From: Beta vulgaris subsp. vulgaris
Taxonomy: Eukaryota > Streptophyta > Magnoliopsida > Caryophyllales > Amaranthaceae
Assembly (NCBI RefSeq): GCF_026745355.1
Contig: NC_079202.1
Coordinates: forward strand, 25,317,623-25,381,622
Direction of reading: 5' to 3'
DNA: 64,000 bases
Position 1 is the stretch's first letter; every line of letters starts with the position of its first letter. The translations under genes and the position numbers were made by a program. Positions 31,656 to 42,787 of this stretch are shown piece by piece. Below the pieces are notes generated by a model, which saw only the letters and a program-made list of their open reading frames with translations, searched no databases and was not told the origin of the DNA.

Positions 31656-31804
31656 TCAATCCTTTTGATACACTGAGATGAAGGTAGGATTTAGGTAGAA
31701 GGATTGTCCAACAAATTCAGGAGACCAATCATGCATGTGATACCCATGAAAGCTTTGAACCTCATTAACATTCTTTGGAACCACCCAAGTAGATATGGCA
31801 CCAG
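31656..31804 (-). other. possible terminal exon, unrecognised
   Basis: A splice-acceptor-like text (ATTGCTGCTTGTAG, minus) ends at 31805. It is followed by about 50 open codons containing AISTWVVPKNVNEVQSFHG and HDWSPEFVGQSFYL and then a stop. PKN-EV-SFHG resembles the gypsy RT/RNase H linker (PKN-EVRSFHGLASFYRRF), but the following residues do not fit. It may be a short gypsy relic or the last exon of an unknown gene. The sequence 31381-31968 is otherwise AT-rich and featureless. Confidence 0.25.
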
Positions 31805-31960
31805 CTACAAGCAGCAATACCTCACACAAAATAAATAGAAAATTTAGCTCAATTATCACATAAATGACTTGGATCTCCAGATACATAAACCCGAAATTGA
31901 ACTTACCATGTCACGTAACTTTCTATCTCGAAAAAATTTAGACATTTACAACATAATCCA

Positions 31961-31968
31961 TACACATT
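31961..31968. other. hAT target-site duplication, left copy
   Basis: TACACATT at 31961-31968 is repeated exactly at 39969-39976, flanking the 8-kb hAT element. Eight bp is the diagnostic hAT length. Confidence 0.88.
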
Positions 31969-33099
31969 TAGCGCTCTCAATTTGGTTGAAAACCGATGGT
32001 TAAACTGTAAATTGTTGACCAATTGAACTGAATTGACCCATAACTGAAAAGTTAAAAACTGATAAGTCAATCAGATTAAAGTAAACTGCAATTAACTGAA
32101 CTGAAAATAAACTAAACTGAAATTAACTGCACGAAAATACGATTTAAACTAAATTTAATTGAACAGAAAATGAATTGAATTTAACTGAAAACGGTTTCAA
32201 ACTGTATTTAAATATACTGAATCAGACTGAATAAAATTATTTTTAACTGAACTCAATCAAACTGTTTTTAACTCAACTGTATAAAACTGTTTTAAACTGA
32301 ACCGAATCATAGTGAATAAAACACCATTAAACTATTTCAAAATGTAACACCTAATTTCGTATTTTTTATAATTTACCTAAATTATTGGCATACAATGACA
32401 TGACACCTTAATGACTAGACAAAGATAAAAACACATGATTTCAATTTCAACTACTATTTGTATTAAAAAGTTGAATTCTCAATAGTTAAAATTTAATACA
32501 CAAGATCTTTGTGTATTTTAACAAAGAAAAATACTTGCGTAGTTGTATGAACTATGGAGTTATGATTCTTCATAAATTCATCTAACTAATTTGAATAAAT
32601 CAAAAACATCATTTGTCGCAAGACAATCACAAGAATTGTTATGATTCTTCCAATATAATTCACGGACTTCATCCTTGTTAATAAATGGTAATATTTTCTT
32701 GCATAACATAACCCATTTTGATTGCTAGGTAGTTTGTTCTTGGTCACTTCTACTCGGTGTTGCTTTTACTATTTTGATTATTTGCAAAATCAAATTAATA
32801 ATTTGGGAATGTTTTAAAGTACTATTATAATAAATAATATAGAACAAAAAAAATTTTCCAAATACAAATTTTACTTTATCTCAAAATGTAATTTACAAGT
32901 TATAAGAAGAAACAAAAAAACCTACTAAATATTTCACTTCAGTTTACAATATATTAAAATTCTAAAGTTTTAAACCTCATATCTGCGACTCTTTCCACCC
33001 TACAAGACAAAAAACAAAGTTAACATGAATAACAAATGGAAAAAAAAAAGATGAAACAATTTATGTAATAAGTAACTTACCAAAATACCAACCATACCA
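31969..33099. other. hAT left subterminal region
   Basis: 32000-32340 is a near-simple repeat of AACTGAA and variants. The rest is AT-rich with no ORF of note. Confidence 0.55.
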
Positions 33100-33780
33100 A
33101 ATGTTATATTTTGAAAAAGATAAGAAGTTTAAATTTGGGGTCTCAGAGTATTTTCATCATCGAGCACATGGCCCCAAAACATTTACCCAAATTGTCAAAT
33201 ACAATTTCTTGAATTCATCAAAAAACTATGGGCATCACCTCACTATAGTAATCCAAAAACATCCAATAATTATACAACATATTCAAAAATGAGAAAATGT
33301 GTACTACAGTGAGAGTTCCCAACATAGTAGCTTGAGTTTCAATCATTATAATCAACAAAACGGGACATATGTTCTAAAACCTTATTCCGAAAAGGTACAA
33401 TTATCAAGTTCAACAGAAACCAACAACAAAACAAGCTCAACAAAATCCAACCATAAAGATGTTATGGTCGAAAAAGTAGTTCTTTAAGATTGGCTCTCGG
33501 AATGCTTTTGTCATTGAACAATTGGCCTCAAAACATTTAACAAATTAGCTAAATACTATATCTTGAATCGAACAAGGAACTATTGACATCACCTCACTAT
33601 AGTTTACAAAAAAGAACCAACAATTATACAACTTTAATTCCAAAGAGGGACAAACGTAGACTATAGTGAGAGTTCACAACACAGTTACGTGGGTTAAAGT
33701 CATTATATTCAACAACTTAGATAAATGATTTGAAGCCTTATTCCAAAAAGGGGCAATTATCAAGCTCAACAGAATCAAAC
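33100..33780. repeat. diverged ~365-bp tandem duplication
   Basis: Unit 1 (about 33100-33463) and unit 2 (about 33464-33780) share, in order, CCCCAAAACATTTA / CCTCAAAACATTTA, CATCACCTCACTATAGT, AATTATACAAC, GTGAGAGTTC, and CCTTATTCCGAAAAGG / CCTTATTCCAAAAAGG. The frames here have no recognisable protein. Divergence of roughly a quarter of positions suggests an old event. Confidence 0.65.
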
Positions 33781-33899
33781 CAGCAAAAATACAAATAAGC
33801 TCAACAAAACCCAACCAACCACTAAAAAGCACCAACCAAGCTCAAGAGATCCATCCAACGCCTAAAAATGCGCAAATCAAGCTTAAGAGATCCAACAAC

Positions 33900-35658
33900 C
33901 ACTAGTGGAAAAAACCTTATATGTCACTTTGTATCAGATGAGGTTTTTGTAAAACCGCATCCGAAAATGAAAAAAAAAAAATGGGAGGGAAATTTGGCAA
34001 ACACAATCGGATGCGGTTCTTAAAAAATCGCATCAGATTTGAAATTGGATGCCGTTTTTAATGAACCTGATGCGGTTCATTGACCGCATTCGAAAATTCC
34101 TTATAAAAAAAAACCAAACTAGTGGCCCAGGACGCTCTCTCTCCTTTTCCTTAGAACCAGCCCATTTCCACTCCTCTCTCTAACCCTTGCGTCCTCTATC
34201 TCTCCTCACTCTAACCCTAATCTATCCTCCCTTATGCGCTCTCTCTCCTCACTCTAAAACCGCCCCAACCTTCATCCTCCCATCTCTGATTATCCTCTTC
34301 TCGTCCTCGTCTCTCTCACCCGCCGTCCTCTCTTATTCGCCACCACCCTCACGCCCACGCCACACCACCACTCTAATCCCTCAATAATCGAAACAATCTA
34401 ACCCTAAATAGTTGAATCCACAAGCGTCATTAAATAAACACGAAGAACCAAGCGCCATTAAAGAAGATCGAAGGAAGAAACGCCAATAAAGAAAATCGAA
34501 GGAAACACGAAGCCAATTTAGATCTGAAACTAGTGATTTTTCGTTTAATTTCTCTATTTTTTTTTGTTTAATTTCTCTAGTTTTTTCGTTTAATTTCTCT
34601 AATTTTTTCATTTCATTTTTTTTCATTTATATTCTCCTTTTTTTAGTATTTTCGTTCAGTTTATTTCCGTTTCATTTTTTTCATTTATATTCTCGTTTTT
34701 AGTAATTTCGTTCAGTTTATTTTTGTTTAATCTCGTTTATATTCTGTTTTTTTTATGTTATTTTTGTTTAATTTTGTTTATATTCTCGTTTTTTAGTATT
34801 TTCGTTCAGTTTATTTTGGTTTCAATTTTTTTCATTTATATTCTCGTTTTTTAGTATTTTCATTCAGTTTATTTTTGTTTAATTTTGTTTATATTTTGTT
34901 TTTTTTATGTTATTTTTGTTTAATTTCGTTTATATTCTCGATTTTTAGTATTTTCGTTCAGTTTATTTTGGTTTCAATTTTTTTCATTTATGTTCTCGTT
35001 TTTTAGTATTTTCGTTCAGTTTATTTTTGTTTAATTTCGTTTATATTCTTTTTTTTATGTTATTTTGTTTAATTTCGTTTATATTCACGTTTTGTAGTAT
35101 TACTTTTTCTGTAATTTTTTTCGTTTTTATTATTTTATTGATTTTATTTGTAATTTTTTTTTCTTTTTTATTTTGTTACTAATTTATTTGTAATTTATTT
35201 TCGTTTTTATTCCATTATTAGTTTTATTTGTAATTAATTTTCGTTTTGTTTATATTTTCGTAATTTATTCTGTTATTGTTTTTGTAAAATTGTTGTTTAT
35301 TGTTGTTCTAAAATTGTTGTTGTTGGAGTATCAGTAAAAATTGCACTTTATCTTGATATAGTGAGTACCAGTTGAGTTTTGCGAAAAAGTATGACGAAAT
35401 TTGAGCAACTGACAATGAAAATGAAACGTGGTAGTGCTGCAGACCTGCAAACTGCAGGTCTGCACTTTTTTTGGACATTACTCAACACTATCTGATGCGA
35501 TTCTGAAGTAAAACCGCATCAGATTGTCATTTTCCGATGCGGTTTTGGACCGCATCATAAATGATTAGTCACCTGCTGCGCCCCCACCTGATGCGGACCA
35601 AAACCGCATCCGAAAGGCCAGTTTTGACCGCATCATGTGGGATTTTTTTCCTCTAGTG
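33900..35658 (+). mobile_element. non-autonomous CACTA (GATGCGGTTTT family)
   Basis: It starts CACTAGTGGAAAAAACC and ends GGATTTTTTTCCTCTAGTG, flanked by AAC at 33897-33899 and 35659-35661. Subterminal modules GATGCGGTT...AACCGCATC lie at 34010-34095 and 35490-35640. A CT-rich leader (34130-34330) and a T-rich tandem array (34620-35130) make up the interior. No transposase. It sits inside the hAT element and is therefore younger than it. Confidence 0.9.
34620..35130 (+). repeat. T-rich higher-order tandem array
   Basis: Words such as TCATTTATATTCTCG, TAGTATTTTCGTTCAG and TTATTTTTGTTTAAT recur. TCATTTATATTCTCG (or a variant) begins at 34681, 34832 and 34984, giving a period of about 151 bp built from shorter 45-60-bp subunits. 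It has the T-rich composition of a plant intron. Confidence 0.7.
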
Positions 35659-36034
35659 AACCAACAAAACAGAACTATACCAAGGTCAAAAAGCTAACTA
35701 AATAGCACCATACCAAGCTCAACTAGTTTCGCAAGAGGAGACCATATCCAACAAATGAATACCAAAACCAATAGTTTTAAGCCTAATAAAAAAAATTCCA
35801 AACTCAATGTATCAAACTTGCCACTAGCTAGAAAATAAATAAAGCAATCAATGGTTGCAAAACCAGCTCAAAACTAGAAATCTCACTGAACAACAACAAA
35901 AACCCTATATTTAGTAGGCAACATCAATACAAGGTGGTTATTCCACCTAAAAAAATACTTGAATTAGCAATTTCATTTAAAACAAGAATTTTTTTTTGTT
36001 AAACTAACACAATAAACATACAAATTACCGTAGG

Positions 36035-36420
36035 AAGCGAGAGAACATCAATATCATAATCAACACAATTTGTCTCATTCATTGCATTTAAACAACTCTC
36101 TAATTATTCTTCTTTAAGATATCCAAATAACCAGTTTTGTGTAGTGACAAAAGCCTCTGCATTCTTAAGCTATAAAGATGACCTATATTTGGCCAAAACT
36201 CGCCCACCCGTGGTGAATGAAGATTCAGAAGCAACATAAGTGATTGGAATAGCCAAACTATCCTTTGACATTCTAGAATTAACAAGATATGCAAAACATT
36301 GAGACTGTCAATACTTGAGCAAATTAAAATCAGAACTACGTAGAATAATAAGGGGATGATTAAGATAAGAATTAACATTAGATTGTGCTCCCCCCACAGA
36401 TAAATTACTGGCCTCAAGTT
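36035..36420 (-). pseudogene. hAT transposase, C-terminal dimerisation domain
   Basis: On the minus strand the text FNLLKYWQS...DSLAIPITYVASESSFTTGGRVL, then KYRSSL (stop) LKNAEAFVTTQNWL can be read. This is the plant hAT C-terminal domain (usual wording W-LAIP-STVASES-FSTGGRVL-RSSL-P-VEAL-C-NWL), which mediates transposase dimerisation. One in-frame stop and a lost segment show decay. The BED zinc finger and the RNase H-like catalytic core were not found upstream. The strand agrees with a leader-like region at 37200-37560. Confidence 0.85.
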
Positions 36421-37632
36421 ATTGGCTAGAGGTGGGCCTGGGTTCGGGGTGGTGGCTAGGCAGTGGGCCTAGACTTGAGTATGGGTGGGTGTTGGATCTG
36501 GGTCAGTTTCCTAGGGTTTCTAAGGTTATGGTTTTGAAATTGGGTAGCGGTCATATATTTTTAATAAAAAAACCAAAAAATTCATAAACAAAAAAAAATA
36601 GAAAATTCATAAAAAAAAGTTGAAAATTCATTAAAAAAACAAATTTTCATACTAAATTACTATTTATCTAGCCGTTAAAATTTCATAAATAAACCTACTA
36701 AATTGCATTTTTATTAATTACTAAGGTGAAAATTTTAAACGATCTAAAAATAATTCAACAAATAAAAAAGCAGAAGATTCATACTAGATTACTAATTATT
36801 TAGCCGTTAAAATTCATAAACAAACCTACTAAATTGCATTTTTATTAATTACTAAGGTGAAAATTTTAAGTGATCTACAAATAATTCAACAACTATACAA
36901 TTAGAATAATATTTTATTAATTATTTAGCCGTTAAAAATTCATAAATTAAGAAAAAATAAACAGATGAATGAATCATAAATTCATAATCATATATTAGTG
37001 TGTTATAAGAATTAGAACAACATCCAATTTTTTACAACAGACTAACACCAGAATATAAAAATAATCCCTACAAAAATCAGATTATTTTTAACAAAATTAA
37101 GATAATATACCAAATCGAACTTCCAATCCAAAAAAATCAACAAATATATAAATTCAAATCCTAAAAATATCAGAACAACAAAATTTCATGATTCAATAGA
37201 AAAATAAAAAAAAACTAGAATTGAAATTTGAGTTCTTAACCTGGATAAGGTTTTCTTTGACCTTCAAAGATGAGATGTTTTTCGACTCTTCAAACTTCAA
37301 AAATCTCCTCTTCGTGTCTTCAATCTTCACCAATTTTCATTCTTCTCTTCATGTAAAGAAATGAGGAGAATTAGAGTGTAGAATAATCAAATGTTGAGAG
37401 GCGAAGTGACAATTTTAGATTTCGATTTTTGAGAGAAGAAACTATGTGAGTGTATGAGAGAGAAGAAACCGTGTGATCAAATCTAGGGTTTTTGTGTTTG
37501 TGTTGTAATTGTGTGGTTACGTAAAGGTTAGAGTATATATATGGAGGCAAGAATAGGTTTTTACAACTCTATTTTGGGCCAACTCAACTGTCCAAGTGCC
37601 CAACAAACCACATGCATAAAAATTAGAATGAT
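36421..37632 (-). other. hAT interior and probable 5' leader
   Basis: 36425-36540 is G-rich (TAGAGGTGGGCCTGGG), similar to the start of the GC-rich hAT MITE at 59124 (TAGAGGTGGGCATGCG), and may be a fragment of that family. 36550-37200 is AT-rich and includes a duplicated segment with TTATTAATTACTAAGGTG (36711 and 36840). 37200-37540 has the GAAGA/TCTTC-rich look of a transcribed leader. Confidence 0.35.
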
Positions 37633-37636
37633 AGAA

Positions 37637-37645
37637 TTATTATTA

Positions 37646-37720
<75 letters not shown>

Positions 37721-37722
37721 TA
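37637..37722. repeat. ATT trinucleotide microsatellite
   Basis: About 28 tandem TTA/ATT units with a single interruption (TTATTGTTA near 37648). The poly-leucine frame across it is an artefact. Confidence 0.95.
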
Positions 37723-37991
37723 AGCATCAATTATATATTTTTTAATGTTGAATTTCTTGATTTTTATGATTTGGTGTTGATTTGAGAAACTGTGCGTGTA
37801 TTGATGTACAAATATCATAATGAATAGGAATATTAGTTTCTTTGTTGGATTTTCATGTACATATATCAATTCGATCAATGGATGAGATCAAAGATCACAC
37901 TTTAGTCTATTAGTTCCACCAAAGTTCAAAGTAAATAACTTAAATAGAGTATTTTACTATTAATCGACCAAACATTAATACTTAACTAATA

Positions 37992-38269
37992 CTCCCTCCG
38001 TTTCTTTTTAATTTACTCACTTCACTTTGGGGGAAAACCAAGAAGGAAGTACAAAAGTATGAGAGAGAAACTAAAAAGGTGGAGAGAGAAACTAAAAAGT
38101 GAGAAGATAAAGTAAAAAGTGGGTTAAAAATATTAAAAAGTGGATGACATGTGTGGAAAAAGAGGAGAAAGTAGATGTGACATGTTACCAAAAAAAAAAG
38201 CAATAGTGTGTAAATTAAAAAGAGACAGACAAAAAAAAAAGTGTCTAGATTAAAAAGAAACGGAGGGAG
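37992..38269. mobile_element. Stowaway-like MITE (Tc1/mariner)
   Basis: The 278-bp element starts CTCCCTCCGTTTC and ends GAAACGGAGGGAG, with TA on both sides (37990-37991 and 38270-38271). Long imperfect inverted arms can form a hairpin. It is the standard Stowaway signature, and such MITEs often act as small-RNA sources. Confidence 0.95.
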
Positions 38270-39968
38270 TAATATACTTCCAAATTCATAATAATAATTA
38301 TACCTTATTGTCTGACCGAAATGAATTTCACTTAGAAACTATAACTTTAATAGACTATTGTCAGTTCCTATTAGCTTATCACAAGTCATTGATTAATGAT
38401 ACATTCATTTAGCTCATCCCATAATAACTTGTTTCAATTTAGTTATATGTTTTTAGTCATGAAATGAGTTTAACTTAAAGATTGCTAAGTTTAATAGAGT
38501 ATTGTTATCTTGAATTAGTTTTTCTGACCTACATTAATACATCTATCAATCACATCTTACAACAACTTGTTTCAATGCACTTCGATGTGTTTAGTTCCAA
38601 ATCAATTGAACTTAAATATAGTTAACTTAGACAGTATTGTTATATTGAATTACCTTATTGAATATCATTGACACATTCAGTTAGTCAATAAGATTAGACA
38701 AACTCAAACCTTAGTTCTCCTAATAAGTTCTGACTCTAAACCAACATTATCCCTAGACATCTCGAACCAAGCTAGTCGTCCCTTCTCTTCTCTTTCGATT
38801 GTTTTCATTTGAATCTTGAACTACAATGGACAATATTAAACTAGTCACTAATTGGATTAAATAATGTAATTATAGAATGGATTATGTGGATCACTAAGCA
38901 GATTAAATTGGTCACTAAATAAATTAAACTAGACATTATATTATAAAAAAAGGTAATTCGTTCTTTTCGTAATACTAAACTTGGGGACGTTGTCTAATCT
39001 TAAATTATAATTAGGTGATCATCTACAAGATCAATTGTTGAGATTATACAATATAGTATTATTTAAAATTTACTAACATAAATGCATTGATATAGACACT
39101 CATTTAGAGTAGTATAGTGATTACTTACATTGAATTTGATCATGGTGTACTCATATAATTGTGTGTTTATCAACTTTGATCATCATCGACTCCAATTATT
39201 CATCATTATCATTTATCATCACCTTTAATCTTTGATCACAATCAATCATCAATTCATCATTAATAATTACAAGTCAATATATACACATTGAAACAGTATA
39301 GAATAATTATGTTACCTAGAATCATTACATAATTACATTTAATATCGTTAACATAATTATAATTAACCTACAAATGAGCAATGATTAGAAATTCTACAAT
39401 AAAGAATTTGAAATTTAATTTTTCAATATCAACCAAATGTTGAACCTTTAGTAAAATAATTTCACAGTAAAAATAGCAATTTCAAAATGCGCTTTTGTAG
39501 ACAATTATAGACACATCTCTTTATGGTAATCGTCATTTCCTACCGATTTAACCGACATGGAAAAAGTCCAAACAAGTTAAAATTCTTCTCAATAAATAAT
39601 TCGTTGACCCGAAGCGCGACTCGTAGCAAAAAGATGCATATGGCATAATCGATATTGAATTTCACCTGAGTTGATGTGACTTTCCTTACAAAAATCGAAA
39701 TTAACTGAATCCAAACTGAAAATAATTGTTTAACTGATAGTAATGAGTAAATAATCAACTGTGTTTAACTGAATTGTACGGGTCAAACCAAAAAAAAATG
39801 TAAACTGAAATGAAATGAACTGAAAATTGAATTAAGTGTATGGATTGAAACAGAAAATATATAAACTGAATCAATTAAATTTGGAAAAACGAACTGAAGT
39901 CGACTGAACTGGAGTCAAATGAACTGTTTGGTTTAAACCTAAACTGGTTAACCAAATTAACACCACTA
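38270..39968. other. hAT right interior, degenerate repeats
   Basis: 38290-38700 contains about three degenerate repeats of ~130-150 bp sharing AACTTGTTTCAAT and AGTATTGTTAT. 39700-39968 is the AACTGAA-rich right subterminal region. No gene is seen. Confidence 0.5.
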
Positions 39969-40125
39969 TACACATTCATTTACACTGAGTTTGCCTAATG
40001 TTTTTTCAACTTATTTTCTCCTTTTTGTTTCCTAGTTCCTACATCTCATATCTGCTTCTGCGAAATTCTGAAAAACTAGCCATAATATTATACTAAAAAC
40101 TAGTACAAAATAGGAAAGATAAATA

Positions 40126-41885
40126 TCAGTACTTTTCTGAGACAGGTCTTGAAGAAAACAGTCTCAGAAAAAATGTCAATAACGACCATAGGCAGACCAG
40201 AGCGACCATGTAAAAGGTCACAGAAATTGCTGATAAAGCCCCAGTTATCTCCATCACTTCTGGGGTAGCCTGAACTCCTCTCATTCCAAACATCAGACCC
40301 TCACAATAACTTACAGCTCTAGTCAGTTGGTAGAATCTATAAACCTGCCAAGAAAATGCATAACCAAATTGAAAAACTGGTATACAAAAATGATCAGGAG
40401 TCATTGAAAAGCATAAATACCTCGCAGATAATGGGAACTAGAGGCCAACAGGATGACCCTTGTCTATCAATGAAAGCCTCAAGAGCAAACTGAGCCAGGT
40501 ATCCAACTAGCAAGGGACTAACTGCAACAAGAGCTTTAATGCCTATCAATGGCCACGTGACATAAGTTACCAGTAAAGGAGGAATCACCTTCAGGCCCAT
40601 GGCAAAAAATGAACTTGATAAGTGTCCCTTCAAACCCGTTATGAGGCCCCAACGTTTTGCAGTAAAATGAAGATATGACCTTTGAACGCGATCAGTTATC
40701 AGAAGGAAGGCTGCAAGACCAGCGTAGAGCACAGCTTCACAAGAAAGGTTACAAGCAATCTCTGTAGTGTTGCAAAGAAGATCATGATCAGTGGTCCAAG
40801 TATGTAAAGACCCAGGGAAGGGGCTGATGACTAAAACAATCCTACTTTTGAGGTCAAAAGTTGTAACTCATGGCCATTAATTTCTAAATTATACGATACA
40901 AAAACATTTTTGTCAGATAAATCTTGACAGGTGTGAACCAAATGAAGCTCACAATATTGGGAAGAAAAGATTACATAGCTTACAGTGAAATCTCTACTGA
41001 GATTACCTATTAAGCATCAATAACCACAAAGCAATTGTCAAAGCATATTGTTTGGTACAGTATAAAAGTCATCTTATCAGATCAATACAACTAAAACAAA
41101 ATGTAGCTTATGACAGTATGGCATTCCGAATGCACAAACCTCCATCAAATTGCTAAAACAATACACCCATAGCAATTAGCACATGTCTGCAATAGTCAAG
41201 TCATGCAAAATCTTGCTTTGGATGTGTACATGGATATGTGCATTACGCACCAGCGCACACACACTTACAAATCAATGCATGCCAAAATTCAACACTTGCA
41301 TTCTTTTGATTTCATGCCATTCCCATTAAATGACTTGAAAAAAATATCCACTTAAACAGTTATGAGAGAAGAAAAAGAAGATAAAAACAAGAGAGCAAAT
41401 AATCAAGTCATAAACCTTAATTATATTAACATAATAGCAAAATATAGATAGCTAGCGAGAGTTACCTGCAAGATACTCATTCTTGAGAAAACTATCAAAT
41501 ACATTAGAAAGGAAAATTGGAGGGACGATCAAAGATAGTATCAGAACAAGCGGAGCAAAAACCCACAGCACTGAACCTCTATCGTCCTTATAAGGGAATG
41601 AAACAACCTTGCTCTCTTCAACCACATGGTGAGTTATCCCATAAAACGAAACTGAGCCTGATTTACCTCCAAATAGTTCAATACCAGCAAATTTCAAACC
41701 CTTTGAAGAAAGTTGAAATTTCGGATTTGAATCAGAATGTATCTCTGGAATACCAGAATTATTCTTTGAAGACACTTCCGATTTAGCATCTGGAACTGAA
41801 TACGATGCATAAACTTTGGTAACTTCCTTTGATTTTGGGAACAGAGATACCTTAACTGCCCAATTTAAACTGGGTAAAGCATATG
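40126..41885 (-). CDS. multi-pass membrane protein, conserved plant family
   Basis: Three exons join in frame: 41885-41466, 40830-40421 and 40344-40126, all with GT-AG borders (phase 1 at the first junction, phase 0 at the second). Residues from the first exon include a soluble part ending FYGITHHVVEESKVVSFP and a first membrane helix, LWVFAPLVLILSLIVPPIFL. Exon 2 has two or three hydrophobic helices around RVQRSYLHFTAKRWGLITG and a conserved GSSCWPLVPIICE. Exon 3 has VYRFYQLTRAVSYCEGLMF, another helix and an SRPVSEKY end. I recognise the wording as a plant-specific family of unknown function but cannot name it. Upstream exon(s) were not found; 41886 looks like a splice acceptor after TTCTAACTTT. 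A hAT element inserted about 150 bp beyond the stop. Confidence 0.8.
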
Positions 41886-42037
41886 CTGCAGTAACAATTC
41901 TAAAGTTAGAATACACAAAAGCAACTAAGTAACAAAATGCAGAAAATTTCAGCCCAACTTTAGTCTAACTCCTTATCCAGCATCAGCACATATTAAAGAA
42001 CATAGTGTATTGTTATTCCTCACCCTGTATTTGCTAA
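41886..42037 (-). other. probable intron of the membrane-protein gene
   Basis: The minus-strand text approaching 41886 has a branch-point-like TTCTAACTTT and ends ACTGCAG. The first coding exon would lie at higher coordinates. A search by eye up to 43.5 kb found none. Confidence 0.4.
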
Positions 42038-42787
42038 GGCTCTGTTTGTTTTGAAGGAAAACTATTTTTTCCCATTGTTCGATTGGATAAGGCATTTAAA
42101 AAGGGAACTAAGGTATAAAAGAGTTTTCCATCCCTTTGTAGACATTCCACCAAAATTTGAAGGTAAACCGTTTTCCTCCCCCACACAATCGAATGAGACA
42201 AATTAAACAATAAAATATGTGTTCTAAGACTTGAACCTATAACCTCTCCTTTTGAGATACAAATGCATTAACCAACTATTCTACAATATCACATTTGTAA
42301 TTGTGGGGACAAAAGTTATTTAAGGACAAGATAAAATTTCTAGTTTTAAAATAATTAAATACAAATGTATATATTTCTACCCATTAAGCTAATGCTAATA
42401 ATAGAGTATCCTATATAACCTCCATAATTACCACTATTACACCATTTAATAGCTATATTTTAAAAACAAGATTGTATTACATTAACCTGTATTTTAATAA
42501 CAAGATTGTATGAAATTTTTTGTAAGTAATTACATATTTATAAATCTATACTCTCTTGAAACTAGAAGTTATATTGATATTAATTATAATTTACAATGTA
42601 GAAAATCTAAAAGGAACTTGAACATCATTATCCGAGTACTATCCAATGCTTATAACTTTTATTTTCCACTTCTCTCGAGTGTTTGATATAAGATATCCAA
42701 TTCACATTGATAAATAATCCAGGACATATCCCGAACTAACAACTAGCTTTTCATGGAAAACCATTTTCCATCAAACCAAACGGACAT
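42038..42787. mobile_element. TIR MITE-like element, possibly Harbinger type
   Basis: The left end GGCTCTGTTTGTTTTGAAGG and the inverted right end ATGTCCGTTTGGTTTGATGG match imperfectly, continue into GGAAAA, and are flanked by TAA (42035-42037 and 42788-42790). TAA/TTA is the Harbinger target, and CTGTTTGGTTTGA-type ends are common in Tourist MITEs. At 750 bp it is long because it contains a SINE at about 42176-42315. It lies in the presumed first intron or the upstream region of the membrane-protein gene. Confidence 0.45.
42176..42315 (-). mobile_element. tRNA-derived SINE, older copy
   Basis: On the minus strand the text has an A-box-like TAGTTGGTTAATGCATTTG followed about 30 bp later by a B-box-like GGTTATAGGTTCAAGTCTT. 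A second copy at about 59880-60025 is clearly the same repeat. Internal polymerase III boxes at this spacing indicate a tRNA-derived SINE. The boundaries are approximate. Confidence 0.6.

Larger units (their letters stand above)
31969..39968 (-). mobile_element. 8.0-kb hAT element with nested insertions
   Basis: The left end reads TAGCGCTCTCAATTTGGTT and the right end, inverted, TAGTGGTGTTAATTTGGTT. The termini are alike at 15 of 19 positions and start with the TAG common in hAT elements. TACACATT flanks both ends. AACTGAA-rich text fills both subterminal regions (32000-32340 and 39700-39960). Inside are a hAT transposase C-terminus (36035-36420, minus), a 365-bp tandem duplication, a CACTA, a Stowaway MITE and an ATT microsatellite. 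After removing the CACTA and MITE the element is close to 6 kb. The transposase is decayed, so it is probably immobile. Confidence 0.8.

Noticed and set aside
31656..31886. Gypsy RT/RNase H linker (PKN-EV-SFHG)
   Set aside because: Only about 15 residues fit and the continuation is wrong; kept as an unrecognised possible exon rather than as a gypsy gene.
37541..37723. Frame with a long poly-leucine tail
   Set aside because: It is the translation of the ATT microsatellite.
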